DNA from: Melieria omissa
Lineage: Eukaryota > Arthropoda > Insecta > Diptera > Ulidiidae
Assembly (NCBI GenBank): GCA_963971225.1
Contig: OZ020269.1
Location: forward strand, 31,889,264-31,953,263
Reading direction: 5' to 3'
Length of the DNA stretch: 64,000 bases
The notes under the pieces were generated by a model that worked only from the letters and a program-made list of their open reading frames with translations, was not told the origin of the DNA and searched no databases. Shown in pieces: positions 31,082 through 40,965 of this stretch. A program made the position numbers and the translations under genes. Each line of letters begins with the position of its first letter. Positions within the stretch are counted from its first letter, which is position 1.

Positions 31082-31958
31082 GTGCGGCCTTGTGAATACA
31101 GAAGATACAGAAGAAGTTAAGATATTTTATTTTATTCGTGTTGATACATTTCGGTAGCACAGAAATATTCATAAAAATTATTTCTAGCCGATGGCTTTTT
31201 CCCAAAGAGTGTGTGTTTTATTTAAACCAATTTTACATTTCGCAGTTTCCACCGCCAATAGAAGATGGTGGAAATATTTTGGTCGTTCGAGCCGGATATT
31301 AGCGACCAATGGAGCGCCCATTTTTTCGATTCCTTTGTGCGCGAAAAATCGGATGAGCAGACGAAAGAAACGGGACATTTCCAGCGAACAGCGTAGTGCG
31401 TGAAGAGCGGGACGAGCGCAGTGAGGCGCGAGAACAGGGCGCAAGGAACGAGAAAAGGGAAAAAGGAGCGAGTCGCCGATTGTTGCGCAATTCGTTTTTC
31501 TGTTCACTCGATCAGTGAATGTTGAGGTGAAAGTATCGTTCAGAAGTTCGGAAGTTAAAAAGTGTGTTTGAAGGGTGTGAAATTTAAAAAGAGAAAGGAA
31601 AAGCAGCAGCAATCGGTGAGCTACAGTCCACTAGGAGCTTGGTGCGGGTAGTCTGATTTAGAGAGCAAATGTGTTACTATTGTGCACGAAAAATCGTTTG
31701 ATCTTCAGTTGAATGCTTGTTTGGTGCATGCGTTTTAGTTCGAGTAAGCATATTGTCATAATTGTTGTGCACGGAAATTTCGTTTGTGTGCCAGTTGGGT
31801 GCTTGGCTGTATTCTTAAACGTACTTATGCAAAGCAGTGATGCATCACTACTGCCGCAGTGAAACATTTTCTGAATGCTACTGCGATGCTTTGCATAAAT
31901 CTGGTTGGCATCACTTTTTTGTTTAGGAATTCATTTCATGCGCAACATTGTTAATAAG
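31082..31958. other. no recognisable gene
   Basis: Moderately GC-rich, GA-rich segment with a GCGAGTCGCCGATTGTTGCGC stretch near 31465. No coding match on either strand. Confidence 0.35.
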
Positions 31959-32092
31959 ATGGAGGCGGTAATAAATTGCATGTTGGAATTATTTTCAGAT
32001 TTGGCAAGTGAGCCAATCTGCAATAACGCAAAATATATTGCAAAATTTAAAAGCCGAAAACGAAAACTATTAATCGCTGCTCCATTCCACTG

Positions 32093-35008
32093 CACTGTGG
32101 TCGCTTCCATAGGCCAAAAATAAAAAAATCGAAGTTCAAATTTTAAAATTAAAAGTACCTAGATGGTCTCCCATATAATCAAGCTTTCTAACGGTAAATT
32201 TTTTTTGGTGTGATTCTTGCGGTACTTTCTGCAAATAGCATCAGAAGTGAGAACATTTGTTCACTTGGTTAGTGCAGTGTGAGCAGCGTGTTACAATAAT
32301 CAATTTTATAGTGTTAAAAACTTTATTAAAAAATCACCAAATTTAAAATTGAAAAAATGGATATTGAACACACAGGTAGTGAACTTAATTTTATTTCATG
32401 ATATATATTTAAATTTATGTGTACTTAAAAACAAAAATCAAAAATCACAACTAGTATATTCTGTGTTTTTCGTCTGAATTCTAGAATTTCACTTAAAGTT
32501 TTAGTTGTGTTCCCCCGCGTTGCCCCCATTGATATTTATTTCTTTGTACTAAGTCACGTTTTGAGATTATAATGTGTTAGTTTCAGCTGCCAGAATTTGC
32601 CAGGCTTCGTGCAATCTTCCACAGACTGTGAGTGTCTTTACTGAAAATGCGGAGCAAACCCAGAAGTGCAAAAGAAGCTTGGCATTTTGTGCGGTGGTGT
32701 TGTTGTTTGTTAGTGTTTTTGTGTTGTTGTTTGTAAGTAAAGTGATGCAAATAAAATGTGTTTTGCAATTTTTTACTTTTATGTTTTAAGGCACATCTTA
32801 TCAATGCGTGTTTTCGCACTTGTATATATTTGAAATTTGGAGTTCCGAAAGGGGTACAAACGCCAAAAAAGTGCGAAAGGTGTTAGAAACAGTGCACATG
32901 AACTTTGAAAAAAAGGGCTGTAAAATAGAATCAGAAGAGTTGCTCACATGCATTAATTATATTTGCAAAAAAATTTCAATGTTTTGGCAACGTTGCAAGC
33001 GCACAAAGTCATTAATTGTGCACAACTATTCTGATTGGCTTGCTATAAAGGAAACTATTTCTTTAAATTGTGATGTTCAAAGATCAAGGCCAAATAGAGA
33101 CCGTGGTCGTCCTAAAACTGACTTTGCAGAGTCTTCAAAGAGAACGAAGCGACGGCGAATAGCCGAACTAGCAAAAAGTAATGAGACTGCTGCTTCTGCT
33201 TTACGTGCTGCCAACTTACAGCCCAAACCAACGTTTTCACAAGCAAATATTAATGAAGTTTTATCACTTATAATGGAAACAAATTTAACAAAACACCAAT
33301 ATTTAGTTATTCGAAACTTCATAAACCGTAAAGTGTCTTATGATTTGTTACCCAGTTACGACAATGTTTTGAAAGGCAAGCAAAATTGTTACCCAGAGAA
33401 AATTACTGTGAGTGAATCCCACGCTGAAGTCGAACTGCAAAGTTTACTTGACCATACAGCTTCGCGAATACTAGAGCTGCAGAGTAATGTAATCGACGAT
33501 ATTACAGATGATTCCGTAAATAGCCTCACTTTAATAGGAAAATGGGGTTTCGACGGCAGCACGGGACATAGCGAGTATAAACAAAAAGTTTCTGATAGTA
33601 ATTTGGAAGACAGCAGTTTATTTGTTACCTCGTACGTACCGCTTCAACTTATATCTAAATCAGATGAGTCCCACAATATTAAAATAATTTGGAAAAATCC
33701 TCGGCCATCGTCGACCCGTTACTGCAGACCAATTAGGTTTCAATTTAAGAAAGAGACCACTCAAGTGTCTATTGATGAAGAGAGGTATTTTAGAAAAAAA
33801 ATTAGCATGTTACAGGCAACACAATTCGTTACACCTGATAGGAAAATACGCATTGAACATAGCCTGCAGCTCACTATGGTTGATGGTAAAGTATGTAACG
33901 CTTTAAGCCAAACGTCCTCTGCAAAATGCTACATATGTGATGCGAAACCGACAGAAATGAATAATGTAGAAGAATGTCTACAAAAAGAAGTTCACGAAAG
34001 CCGCTATGAATTTGGGTTGTCACCCCTACACTCGTATATACGATTTTTTGAGTATTTTGTGCATGTCTCATATAGACTCGACCAAAAACTTTGGCAAATT
34101 AGGTCCCCCGAAGGAAAAGTAAAACTTTTGGCAAGAAAACTAATTATTCAATCGGAATTTCGGAAAAAAATGGGTTTAATAGTAGACAGACCGAAAGCTG
34201 GAGGTAGTGGGACGTCTAATGACGGAAACACGGCAAGAAAATTTTTCAATAACCCTGATTTGGCTGCTGATATTACGGGCATTGATAAGGATATAATTGT
34301 CAGATGTGCAACAATATTGCAAGCTTTGTCTTCGGGTTATAAGATAAATGTCGAAAAATTCAGGAAATATGCGCTCGATACTGCTAAGAGGCTGATAGAG
34401 ATGTATCCGTGGTACTATCTTCCACCTTCTATTCACAAAATTTTAATTCACGCACCTGACGTCATAAACTATGCGCTAGTATCTATTGGGGAGCTCTCTG
34501 AGGAAGCTGCTGAATCTAAAAATAAGGATATAAAAAAGTTTAGGCTTCAGCACACGCGTAAATTTTCACGCGTTTCAACGAATACTGATTTAATAAACAG
34601 ATTGCTTTTGAGCTCAGATCCTTTTATCACAGGACAGAGAAAGTTGCAATGCAAACCAAAATCAACTTTAATGAAATCAGTTTTTGATTTGCTGGAGGAT
34701 TGACCATAATGCATATTACTTATTTAATTACTTTAATGAATTCCATATTTTTTGTTGTTTTGAGTTAATAAACTGTATATATATTTGACTTTTGTCGAAA
34801 AAATCTTGGAAACAATTAGTTTTTCATTAAAAAAAGCACAACTTTTTATCATTGCCTTTCATGGGGGCAAGCGTATAGATGTCCGACCACGCCCATTTTC
34901 ACATGAAATCATTTCTACATTCTCAGGAACCTGTGACCGAAGTTTCAGGTTGATATCTCTGCTAGAAGTATTTTTGACCGCTACGCCCATATAAGTCCGA
35001 CCACTGTG
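32093..35008 (+). mobile_element. Transib/RAG1-like DNA transposon, apparently complete
   Basis: A 2,916-bp element flanked by perfect 5-bp target duplications CACTG (32088-32092 and 35009-35013). The ends are CACTGTGGTCG (left) and, inverted, CACAGTGGTCG (right). Transib transposons and V(D)J recombination signals share ends of the CACWRTG / CACAGTG type and a 5-bp duplication, and the encoded protein is RAG1-like. A second GTCCGACCACGCCCA motif lies inside the right end (near 34880). The element contains one two-exon gene and little else. Nothing in the ends or gene shows decay, so the insertion may be young. Confidence 0.88.
32357..34703 (+). CDS. RAG1-like (Transib superfamily) transposase, two exons
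   Basis: Exon 1 is 32357-32375 (MDIEHT plus one base). A 415-bp intron (GTAGTG...TTTTAAG) follows, and exon 2 is 32791-34703. The long frame has no ATG before residue 31, so the spliced start is preferred. Counting residues from the GTG at 32808, a basic region (RSRPNRDRGRPKTDF, KRTKRRR) spans 92-118. The RAG1-type core follows: Asp249 in GKWGFDGSTG, Asp359 in TMVDGKV, Cys374/Cys377 in CYICDA, SEFRKKMGL and DGNTARKFF (449-480), His543/His548 in HKILIHAP, and Glu569 in AAESKNKDIKKFR. By spacing and local sequence these match the RAG1 catalytic Asp-Asp-Glu and zinc-binding CxxC...HxxxxH. The final segment FSRVSTNTDLINRLLLSSDP also fits. RAG1 RING and nonamer-binding regions are not evident. No stop or frameshift is seen. 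Role: cut-and-paste transposition in the nucleus. The assignment is from motif comparison by eye. Confidence 0.8.
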
Positions 35009-35340
35009 CACTGCAGCAAAGTTATAAGGAAGGTTCCCAAATGCAAGGAAATTTTCGAGACAGTCAAAGAGATGCCAAACGATATATTTTACTCTCATTT
35101 CAGAATGCAAATACAAACTTTCGAGGTACGAATGTGTAATACAAATATAATTCTTTAACTGCAGTTTCTTTTTTAGGGATTACGTGAAATGGTTCGGCCA
35201 CTCTGGCCCAAAGCAGAAACCGGTCGTCCAAATATTCCTCTTGAGCATGCGCTCACTTGATTGGTAGGTCAGTCCCGGCGGAACTTCTGTTTTCTAAAGC
35301 CGGTTCAACTGCTACAGAAAGCCGAAGCAGACTAACAACC

Positions 35341-35505
35341 AAAAAGCTTTCGAAATTACTTTTTTTGCAAACTAATTTAAGCCAAAATTGTAAGTGAATT
35401 ATTTTAAATGTGTCGAAGCCGAAAAGCTTTCGAAATGACTTTTTTTGCAAACTAATTTAAGCTTAAATTGTCAGTGAATCATTTTAAATATGTATCAAAA
35501 TAAAT
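35341..35505. repeat. 88-bp tandem duplication
   Basis: AAAAGCTTTCGAAATTACTT at 35341 and AAAAGCTTTCGAAATGACTT at 35429 begin two copies of about 80 matching bases each. Confidence 0.85.
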
Positions 35506-35873
35506 TTAAAAAAATGCAAACGAGCTCTTTATTTGATCATAAAAAAGAAAAACAAAAAATAATCGAAAATGGCGATTAATCCATTAAATTCTTGTAATTA
35601 ATTGCAATTATTTTATTGGCCATGCAATTAATTATTTGATACATTAATCGATTAGTAAATTTTTTTTGCCATCCCTTGATCTCTCGTTGATTCAACGAAC
35701 ACTGAAAGAAGTGAAGCTACATTAAAACGCAACCAACTAGCAAATTTGTTGTCAGCTTGAATTTATAAATAAATGAATGAATGAGCTAAAAATTGATTTA
35801 ATGAGAAATTCCCTTTGTACTTTATTTATAAGGAACACAACAAGTATGATATATAAGCATAAGGAACATTGCA
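35506..35873. other. no recognisable gene
   Basis: AT-rich stretch with TAATTAATTGCAATTA-like palindromes near 35596-35640. Confidence 0.4.
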
Positions 35874-36499
35874 TTACAGTCTGTTTGTTACATTTAACAT
35901 AGCTTCTCTGAGCTTCTTTATTTTCTCCACTTTTTCTCTTTCTACCTTTATTCTTTCTTTTTCACATTCAAGAAACTCATCCATGAACTTTCTATCAACT
36001 TCGCACTCGCGTGATAGAAGCTCTACAAAATCAGCCTTGATTTTTTTTGGTGGCGGAGTCTCATCTGCTTCACTGTCGAGTACAATATCTGTTAAAGATG
36101 ATTCTAACAAATTCTCGGGCACCACAATGTCCGCTCGCGTGCCAAAAACTTCGTCAAACATATCAAAAAATTCCCACGTCGTGGCAGCTTCCCCGGATTG
36201 GTTCCTCTTCTTGATCCGCCGATATGTCACCATAAGATTGAGGAACTTTCTTGCTATATTATCCCGACTAAACTGAAACACCGGTTCGACCGCCTTTATT
36301 TTCTGGAGTACTCGCTCCCATAGCGCTGATTTCTTCTTCCTTTTTCCACTGAAATCGGATTCTTTTTCCAGCCGTGTTGATATGAGAAGTTTCGTCAAAT
36401 TGTAAGTCCACTTTCTGTCCCTAATAAGCAAAATAAATACGTTTTAATTAATAAAAATCAAAACTAAAATATCACCACTTACCATTGAGACTCCGCCAT
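35874..36499 (-). CDS. Myb/SANT-like DNA-binding protein, two exons, intact
   Basis: Minus strand. Exon 1 is 36499-36483 (MAESQ plus part of Trp). The intron is 36482-36421 (62 bp, GTAAGTGG...TTATTAG), and exon 2 is 36420-35874. Splicing joins to MAESQWDRKWTYNLTKLLIS, giving 187 residues. Residues 6-85 form a trihelix Myb/SANT-like domain (Trp at W6, W10, LWERVLQKIK, KFLNLMVTYRRIKKRNQSG, WEFFDMFDEVFG). Residues about 120-130 are acidic, and PPPKKIKA looks like a nuclear signal. The C-terminus is a long charged helix (ERIKVEREKVEKIKKLREAM). This is the design of the accessory DNA-binding protein of Harbinger elements, which helps the transposase reach DNA. It lies next to Harbinger transposase exons (31959-35261) and may belong to that element. 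A domesticated host gene is the alternative. Confidence 0.8.
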
Positions 36500-36511
36500 C
36501 TTGTAAACCAA

Positions 36512-36584
36512 AGCATCGACAAAATTTGTGATGAGCAATTTGCGCATCTGATGCTTATCGATTACTTGATGCCTGCGTTTAGAA
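36512..36584. repeat. 72-bp dispersed repeat, copy upstream of Myb-like gene
   Basis: Partner of 25408-25482. It starts 13 bp upstream of the Myb/SANT-like start codon, so it may be promoter or 5' UTR. Confidence 0.7.
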
Positions 36585-36669
36585 TTGTTTCAAGAAAGGT
36601 CACGGAAGGTCACTTGATTCAAGCAATCAAGCAGCAGCAAGCAGGAGAATTGTATCAGTTATCTGATTA

Positions 36670-37053
36670 ATGTACTCATACATGAATATAACTTATGAAC
36701 AAAACGGCAATCTTGACGACGTATATATAACAGTTGAAACAGAAAATAGAGTGACATACTTGATAAAAGGTGAATTGTGTACCAATCCTGAGTGTAGACT
36801 ATTGTATCCAATAGCAGAATTGTTGAATAACAGGACCTGCCGTTTTCAAGTTAAAACTGGTAGTCTGACACCTTTTAAGTACGACACAAAATTGACTGGG
36901 TTCAGTGATCTTGAATCATTGTCAAATAATTTGTCTGACGTATACGAACTTGATCGTCAGATCGCGTTGCATAGTTTATTATCATTCATACGTGTAATAT
37001 ACAGTAATGGCAACAGGAGTAAGTATCCCGAATGCCCAAAACTTGGCACTTAA
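36670..37053 (+). CDS. unidentified ORF, 127 residues
   Basis: An open frame starting MYSYMNITYEQNGNLDDVYI and ending NGNRSKYPECPKLGT. The composition is protein-like: mixed, with alternating hydrophobic and polar residues, no low complexity and two Cys in CTNPEC. It overlaps the next ORF by 47 bp in another frame. No family recognised. The overlapping-gene layout is more typical of viruses than of insect genes, so an endogenous viral fragment is possible. Confidence 0.45.
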   Translation: MYSYMNITYEQNGNLDDVYITVETENRVTYLIKGELCTNPECRLLYPIAELLNNRTCRFQVKTGSLTPFKYDTKLTGFSDLESLSNNLSDVYELDRQIALHSLLSFIRVIYSNGNRSKYPECPKLGT

Positions 37054-38026
37054 AGGGTCTAAACCAGATGATCTCAGAAATATGATAATGGACACAGAGA
37101 CTATGCTGGAACCTATGACAGTTGCCGAATTGGTAAATAAATATTCTAGTGCCACATTTGACATAGATGCATTAAGAATTGAGTTTGCCAAAGCATGCAG
37201 TGATTACAATTCTGTACCTAACAAGGACACTGCAACTTATGCTTTATCATTTGCAGCTGACATATTGTTTAAGGTAGGACCAGAAGCTAGGAAAGTCAAG
37301 AAACCAGCCAATGACAGAACATGGAAATTTTCCATTAGGAACCAAACGTACATTTTTGTATCAACTTTTAAAAATTCATCTGGACCTAATAGTGCACCAG
37401 TTTTCAAGGACAATCATATAATGATGACAATGAAACAGGCTGGCTTGATAGCTTGTGACATCTTAAACAGGTATACAGCATTGTTATATGAGCTAGGCCA
37501 CATCGTTTTCACACTATTAGCAGGTGCATTGTTCTCAAAAAGTGACATACAGAGCATAGCAAAGATAGACATGAATACACACACTGGAGACACAAATTCG
37601 GCAATTGCTACGATTAAGGCTATTAATTCGAGCTGTCAGCCAGGTGGGTTCTATCTAAAGGAAAGCAATGGCAACATGTTAATATTATGTGCAGTATGTG
37701 CAACAAGCAGATGTAACAAGTCCATAAAAGAAAGTATAATTAAGGGGTTACGCCACTGTAAAATTAAAGAAAATCGATTTTTTTTTATTGGCTTAAAAAA
37801 GGTTTGGCTTAAAGAGGTTTTCGATGTCAACAGCGAATTTGGATATCGAATTATCAATTTTCTCGCCGTTTTTTTCGTCATTGCCCAACATGTAAAGTGC
37901 AAAACATGCGGATCTGATATTTCTTTCCAAGAGAAAAGTCCCCGTGGCTTAGGCTTTAAAATTGTAATCGCTTGTCCGAACTGCCGTGATGTGGAAATTC
38001 CGAGTTGCAAATTAAAACGCATATGA
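37007..38026 (+). CDS. unidentified ORF fused to transposon zinc-finger segment
   Basis: A 339-residue frame. Residues 1 to about 225 (MATGVSIPNAQNLALKGSKP, KDTATYALSFAADILFKV, TWKFSIRNQTYIFVSTFKNS, MTMKQAGLIACDILNRY) are not recognised. They look like a compact helical structural protein, possibly a viral nucleocapsid. From about residue 250 the character changes. VKCKTCGSDISFQEKSPRGL, FKIVIACPNCRDVEIPSC is a CxxC...CxxC zinc segment seen at the N-terminus of Mutator-like transposases in invertebrates. The frame is probably a chance fusion of two insertions, with the join near 37690-37790. Both parts lack stops. Confidence 0.4.
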   Translation: MATGVSIPNAQNLALKGSKPDDLRNMIMDTETMLEPMTVAELVNKYSSATFDIDALRIEFAKACSDYNSVPNKDTATYALSFAADILFKVGPEARKVKKPANDRTWKFSIRNQTYIFVSTFKNSSGPNSAPVFKDNHIMMTMKQAGLIACDILNRYTALLYELGHIVFTLLAGALFSKSDIQSIAKIDMNTHTGDTNSAIATIKAINSSCQPGGFYLKESNGNMLILCAVCATSRCNKSIKESIIKGLRHCKIKENRFFFIGLKKVWLKEVFDVNSEFGYRIINFLAVFFVIAQHVKCKTCGSDISFQEKSPRGLGFKIVIACPNCRDVEIPSCKLKRI

Positions 38027-38400
38027 AATAAATCGAAAACATAGCCTAGGAGGATGCAGTGGAGCCACCTATATGTTGATAGAGCTGTGTCAAAAAATTC
38101 AAAAATAAAGTCTAATATGTGTCCAATAACACCTGTGAATAACTTCTTCTACAAACTTTTTGAAAGCGAGGAAAAAAATCACAAAAAAAACCCTATTTTC
38201 CTTTTCGAAACCCGATACTCCGCACGTTCTGCGTAATCAGCGGAGTTCGGGTGGTCGCAGCGGAGCCGACAACGGTTCACGGCCGCACAAGTTACGTCAC
38301 AGGCAATGTCTAGCGATAAGAGCAGACTCTCGACATTGCCAGTGCCCAACCGAAACCTCAAGATAAACTGGGAAACATAAAACCTCCCAAACAGTCCCGA
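38027..38400. other. probable continuation of Mutator-like remnant
   Basis: The 38054 frame (MQWSHLYVDRAVSKNSKIKS...) follows directly on the zinc segment but shows no catalytic motif. Confidence 0.2.
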
Positions 38401-38763
38401 TATTGTAAACCATCCAAACAGTCGTAAATCAACTGATAAGAGATGTTTGGGTGCGTAGTAAAAGGGACTGTTAAAAATAGATAAGCAACAATTATGTATA
38501 TTAAGATAAGGATTATTGAGCTAGCACTTAAGATGATATTTGAAAAATAAAACAGAACATATTTGAGCTCTGAAGAGACCAGACGTGTTTCAATACGAAA
38601 AATATAATTCACACGATAGTGCGCGGTCAACAGGCCTGAGCAGGGCTTGCGGAAGAACTTTATTTGGTTGGAGTTTTTAGTTTTAAGTGATAACTCAAAG
38701 AATAAAGGCGCAGCCAACAGCTCGCCCCAGCAAACCCAAATGTCCATTGTTTCTTTTATTAAT
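38401..38763 (+). repeat. gypsy LTR (left end approximate)
   Basis: The segment ends TTCTTTTATTAAT directly before a perfect PBS. AATAAAACAGAACA near 38547 and GAATAAAGGCGC near 38700 are polyadenylation-like signals. The start of the LTR could not be set because the partner LTR is absent. Confidence 0.6.
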
Positions 38764-38781
38764 TGGCGCCCAACGTGGGGC
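38764..38781 (+). other. primer binding site, tRNA-Lys1,2, perfect
   Basis: TGGCGCCCAACGTGGGGC is the exact classical tRNA-Lys1,2 primer binding site, immediately after the LTR. Confidence 0.9.
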
Positions 38782-38859
38782 AATCACACGAAAAACATTC
38801 GTTTGAAATTCGGCAAAAACAACAGCAACAACTACAACAAGACAGAACAGCAATTGGCG

Positions 38860-39140
38860 CAACTGGAAAGGAAAGGACCTAGAGAAGAGTGGCTCGACAT
38901 ACGAAACGAACCTTTTCCCCTCGCACCATATGAAAACGCTACTGGACTCTTAAAGGTAATCGCGGGGACTCCGGACTTCGGTGTGCCAACTTCAGGCAAT
39001 ACAAATCAGTTGATCGAGCGCCTCCAAATGCATCGGGATGACGATTCGATTAACAGCAAAAATTAAGAACCCACAATTGTGCAACGACTTACGCATCTGG
39101 AAAACACGATAACCGATTTTATTCGGTCGCAACGTGATGT
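38860..39140 (+). pseudogene. N-terminal Gag fragment after tRNA-Lys PBS
   Basis: The frame reads PREEWLDIRNEPFPLAPYEN, then ATGLLKVIAGTPDFGVPTSG and LIERLQMHR, a SAP-like helix-turn-helix. A TAA at about 39064 is followed in frame by VQRLTHLENTITDFIRSQRD. The Gag core is missing because another LTR (39148) begins here. Confidence 0.5.
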
Positions 39141-39147
39141 GAGCGCT

Positions 39148-39448
39148 AGTTAAGGGTGAATCTATCAGATTACACAAAGTGGAGCAACCAGGTGAAGCTC
39201 CACAAAAAAGTTCAATATTTTAAGTAATTAACCCGTACTCGCAATTGCTGAGCCCTGAATTTCGGCTTCCGCTGCAAAGTCAGCAAAACACAAAAGTCAA
39301 CGAAAAGCGAACGTTGCGAAGTCAGGCAGCGAATGCGAATACGGGCAATAAGTTGTTAGTCTAGATTTGGAATGAAATAAAGACGGTCGACTTACTAAGT
39401 TGGTCTGTGTTCGAATTGGTTTTGTGTTTGATATTCAACATTTTTTAT
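39148..39448 (+). repeat. 301-bp errantivirus-type LTR
   Basis: It begins AGTTAAGGGTG, as many gypsy-group LTRs do, and ends TTTTTTATT directly before TGGCACAGTCAG. GAATGAAATAAAGACGG (near 39370) is a good polyadenylation signal. It sits immediately after the truncated gag of the preceding element, so it inserted there or recombined with it. Confidence 0.65.
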
Positions 39449-39466
39449 TGGCACAGTCAGTTAACG
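39449..39466 (+). other. primer binding site, tRNA-Ser-like
   Basis: TGGCACAGTCAGTTAACG resembles the tRNA-Ser PBS used by the 17.6/297 group (TGGCGCAGTCGGTAGG) with a few changes. Confidence 0.55.
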
Positions 39467-39641
39467 TAACCACAACGGAAACGGGAAGAACGACGTGAAC
39501 GACTTCAACCGTAACCAACAAACAGGAGAGAAACACAGCTGCAGGCAAATTTATCCTGCAGCGAAGAAACAACACCAAAAAGAAACCAAAATTTAAAGGA
39601 CGAGAAGGAATAGAGATTTCGACAGGAGTCGAAATATAACA

Positions 39642-39953
39642 ATGAGTACGGTGGAACAATGTTTAGTTGCGCTAACGAACATTCTTAGCCAACAACAGCG
39701 GACTTCGGCCCGAACGAGACTGGAGAAGGAATTACGATACTTGCCAGCATTCGAGGGGGAACCAGAACAGCTGCCGTCATTCATTGACAGCGTCAGCAGA
39801 GCGCTATTGGATTATCCCGGAGAGGAGCAGGAGGCCTTCAACACCATATACAACCTCAAAATCGTGGGAAAGCCGAAGAATTTGTTAAATATAAATCCGC
39901 CAACATCTTGGGAAAGATGCAAGGAAAGGCTAATGGACCACTATCGGTTTTAG
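39642..39953 (+). pseudogene. 17.6/297-type Gag, truncated
   Basis: The frame reads RLEKELRYLPAFEGEPEQLP, then SFIDSVSRALLDYPGEEQEA, NTIYNLKIVGKP and PTSWERCKERLMDHYRF. This is the start of the Gag core of the 17.6/297 type (LPxFxGxPxxLPxFI; W..C...L..HY). It ends at TAG 39953, and unrelated leader sequence follows. Together with the LTR and PBS above it is a 5' fragment of one element. Confidence 0.8.
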
Positions 39954-40224
39954 TTTTTTTTTTAGTTTTAGTTTGATTTTAGAACTCAACAGTGTAAAAC
40001 CTCAACCAACTGTTCAATAAACGGTGCATAGCAGTTAGCACGTAAGCATAATCACGCAACCTTGCCGCTGTCACCATCGCCGTCGCCGCCGCCGTATTCG
40101 CAGAAGTCAGTGTTCGCACGCTCATTTATGTAAGTGAAGTGCCCAGCAACGATTTTAAACGATTTCATTTCAATATAGTTTTTCAATAGAATTTTTCAAT
40201 AGAATTTTTAAAATTTGTTCTTCA

Positions 40225-40965
40225 ATGGAGGTACAAGTAGTTCAGCAGTTGCTAAACGCGGCTATAAAAGCCGCAACAGAGCAAACTAGGGCCGAATTCC
40301 GGGCTACCGTAGACGACCTGACTAATAGACTGGCGACCCTAGAGACCCCTACGGCAATCGTCGAATACGAACCAGTGACGATCAGGGACGGCGTAGACTG
40401 CGACGAGTCGTTGGACTTGGTGAAGTCTCTGCCTGATTTCCGCGGGGAACAGCTGCATTATGTCTCTTGGAGACAGGCAGCACATGCTGCCTACAAAATT
40501 TTTGAAAGATACGAGGGCAGCTCCCGTCATTATCAAGCAGTGGCTATCATTAGGAACAAGATTGTAGGGGCTGCCGACACAGTACTGGCGTCCTTCAACA
40601 CCGTTCTGAATTTTGGGGCAATTATAGCCAGGCTGGACTCCACGTACGCAGACAAGAGGCCTGTGTACTTGATAGAGCAGGAAATGTCCACATTACGTCA
40701 GGGTAAGCTTTCTATAACGGAATTGTATGACGAGGTGGAGAAGAAGCTGACATTGATAGTTAATAAAACTATCATGACTTATGGGGAGCAAAGGGACCTC
40801 ATAAAATCCCTGAACAGGAAGTACAGGGAAGATGCGCTCCGAGTCTTCATTTCAGGGCTTAACAGGCCTTTGTGTGACATTCTTTTTTCATCAAGACCCG
40901 CTGATATGCCTACGGCTTTAGCCCTCGCACGGGAGCTAGAAGCCAACCAGGCCCGCACGTATATT
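40225..40965 (+). pseudogene. gypsy-type Gag, open but truncated
   Basis: It starts MEVQVVQQLLNAAIKAATEQ with a heptad-like helix. The core LPDFRGEQLHYVSWRQAAHA, AIIRNKIVGAADTVLASF, DSTYADKRPVYLIEQEM and ALRVFISGLNRPLCDILFSS follows. It is clearly homologous to the Gag at 11546, but with different codon choice and higher GC. There are no stops. The Asn-rich tail is absent because the dispersed repeat (40963-41210) begins abruptly within the frame. Confidence 0.88.

Larger units (their letters stand above)
31959..35261 (+). pseudogene. Harbinger transposase N-terminal exons, split by Transib element
   Basis: 31959-32087 encodes MEAVINCMLELFSDLASEP and NAKYIAKFKSRKRKLLIAAP. After the 2.9-kb Transib insertion, the same frame resumes at 35014 with SKVIRKVPKCKEIFETVKEM and YSHFRMQIQTFE (35014-35125). 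It then passes a donor (GTACGAATG), a short intron and an acceptor (TTTTTTAG), and continues with GLREMVRPLWPKAETGRPNI at 35177. FRMxxxTFE and GRPxIPLE are typical of the N-terminal region of HARBI1-like proteins. A stop follows at about 35261, and the DDE domain is not present here. Removing the insertion and one duplicated CACTG restores the frame, showing the order of events. Confidence 0.65.
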
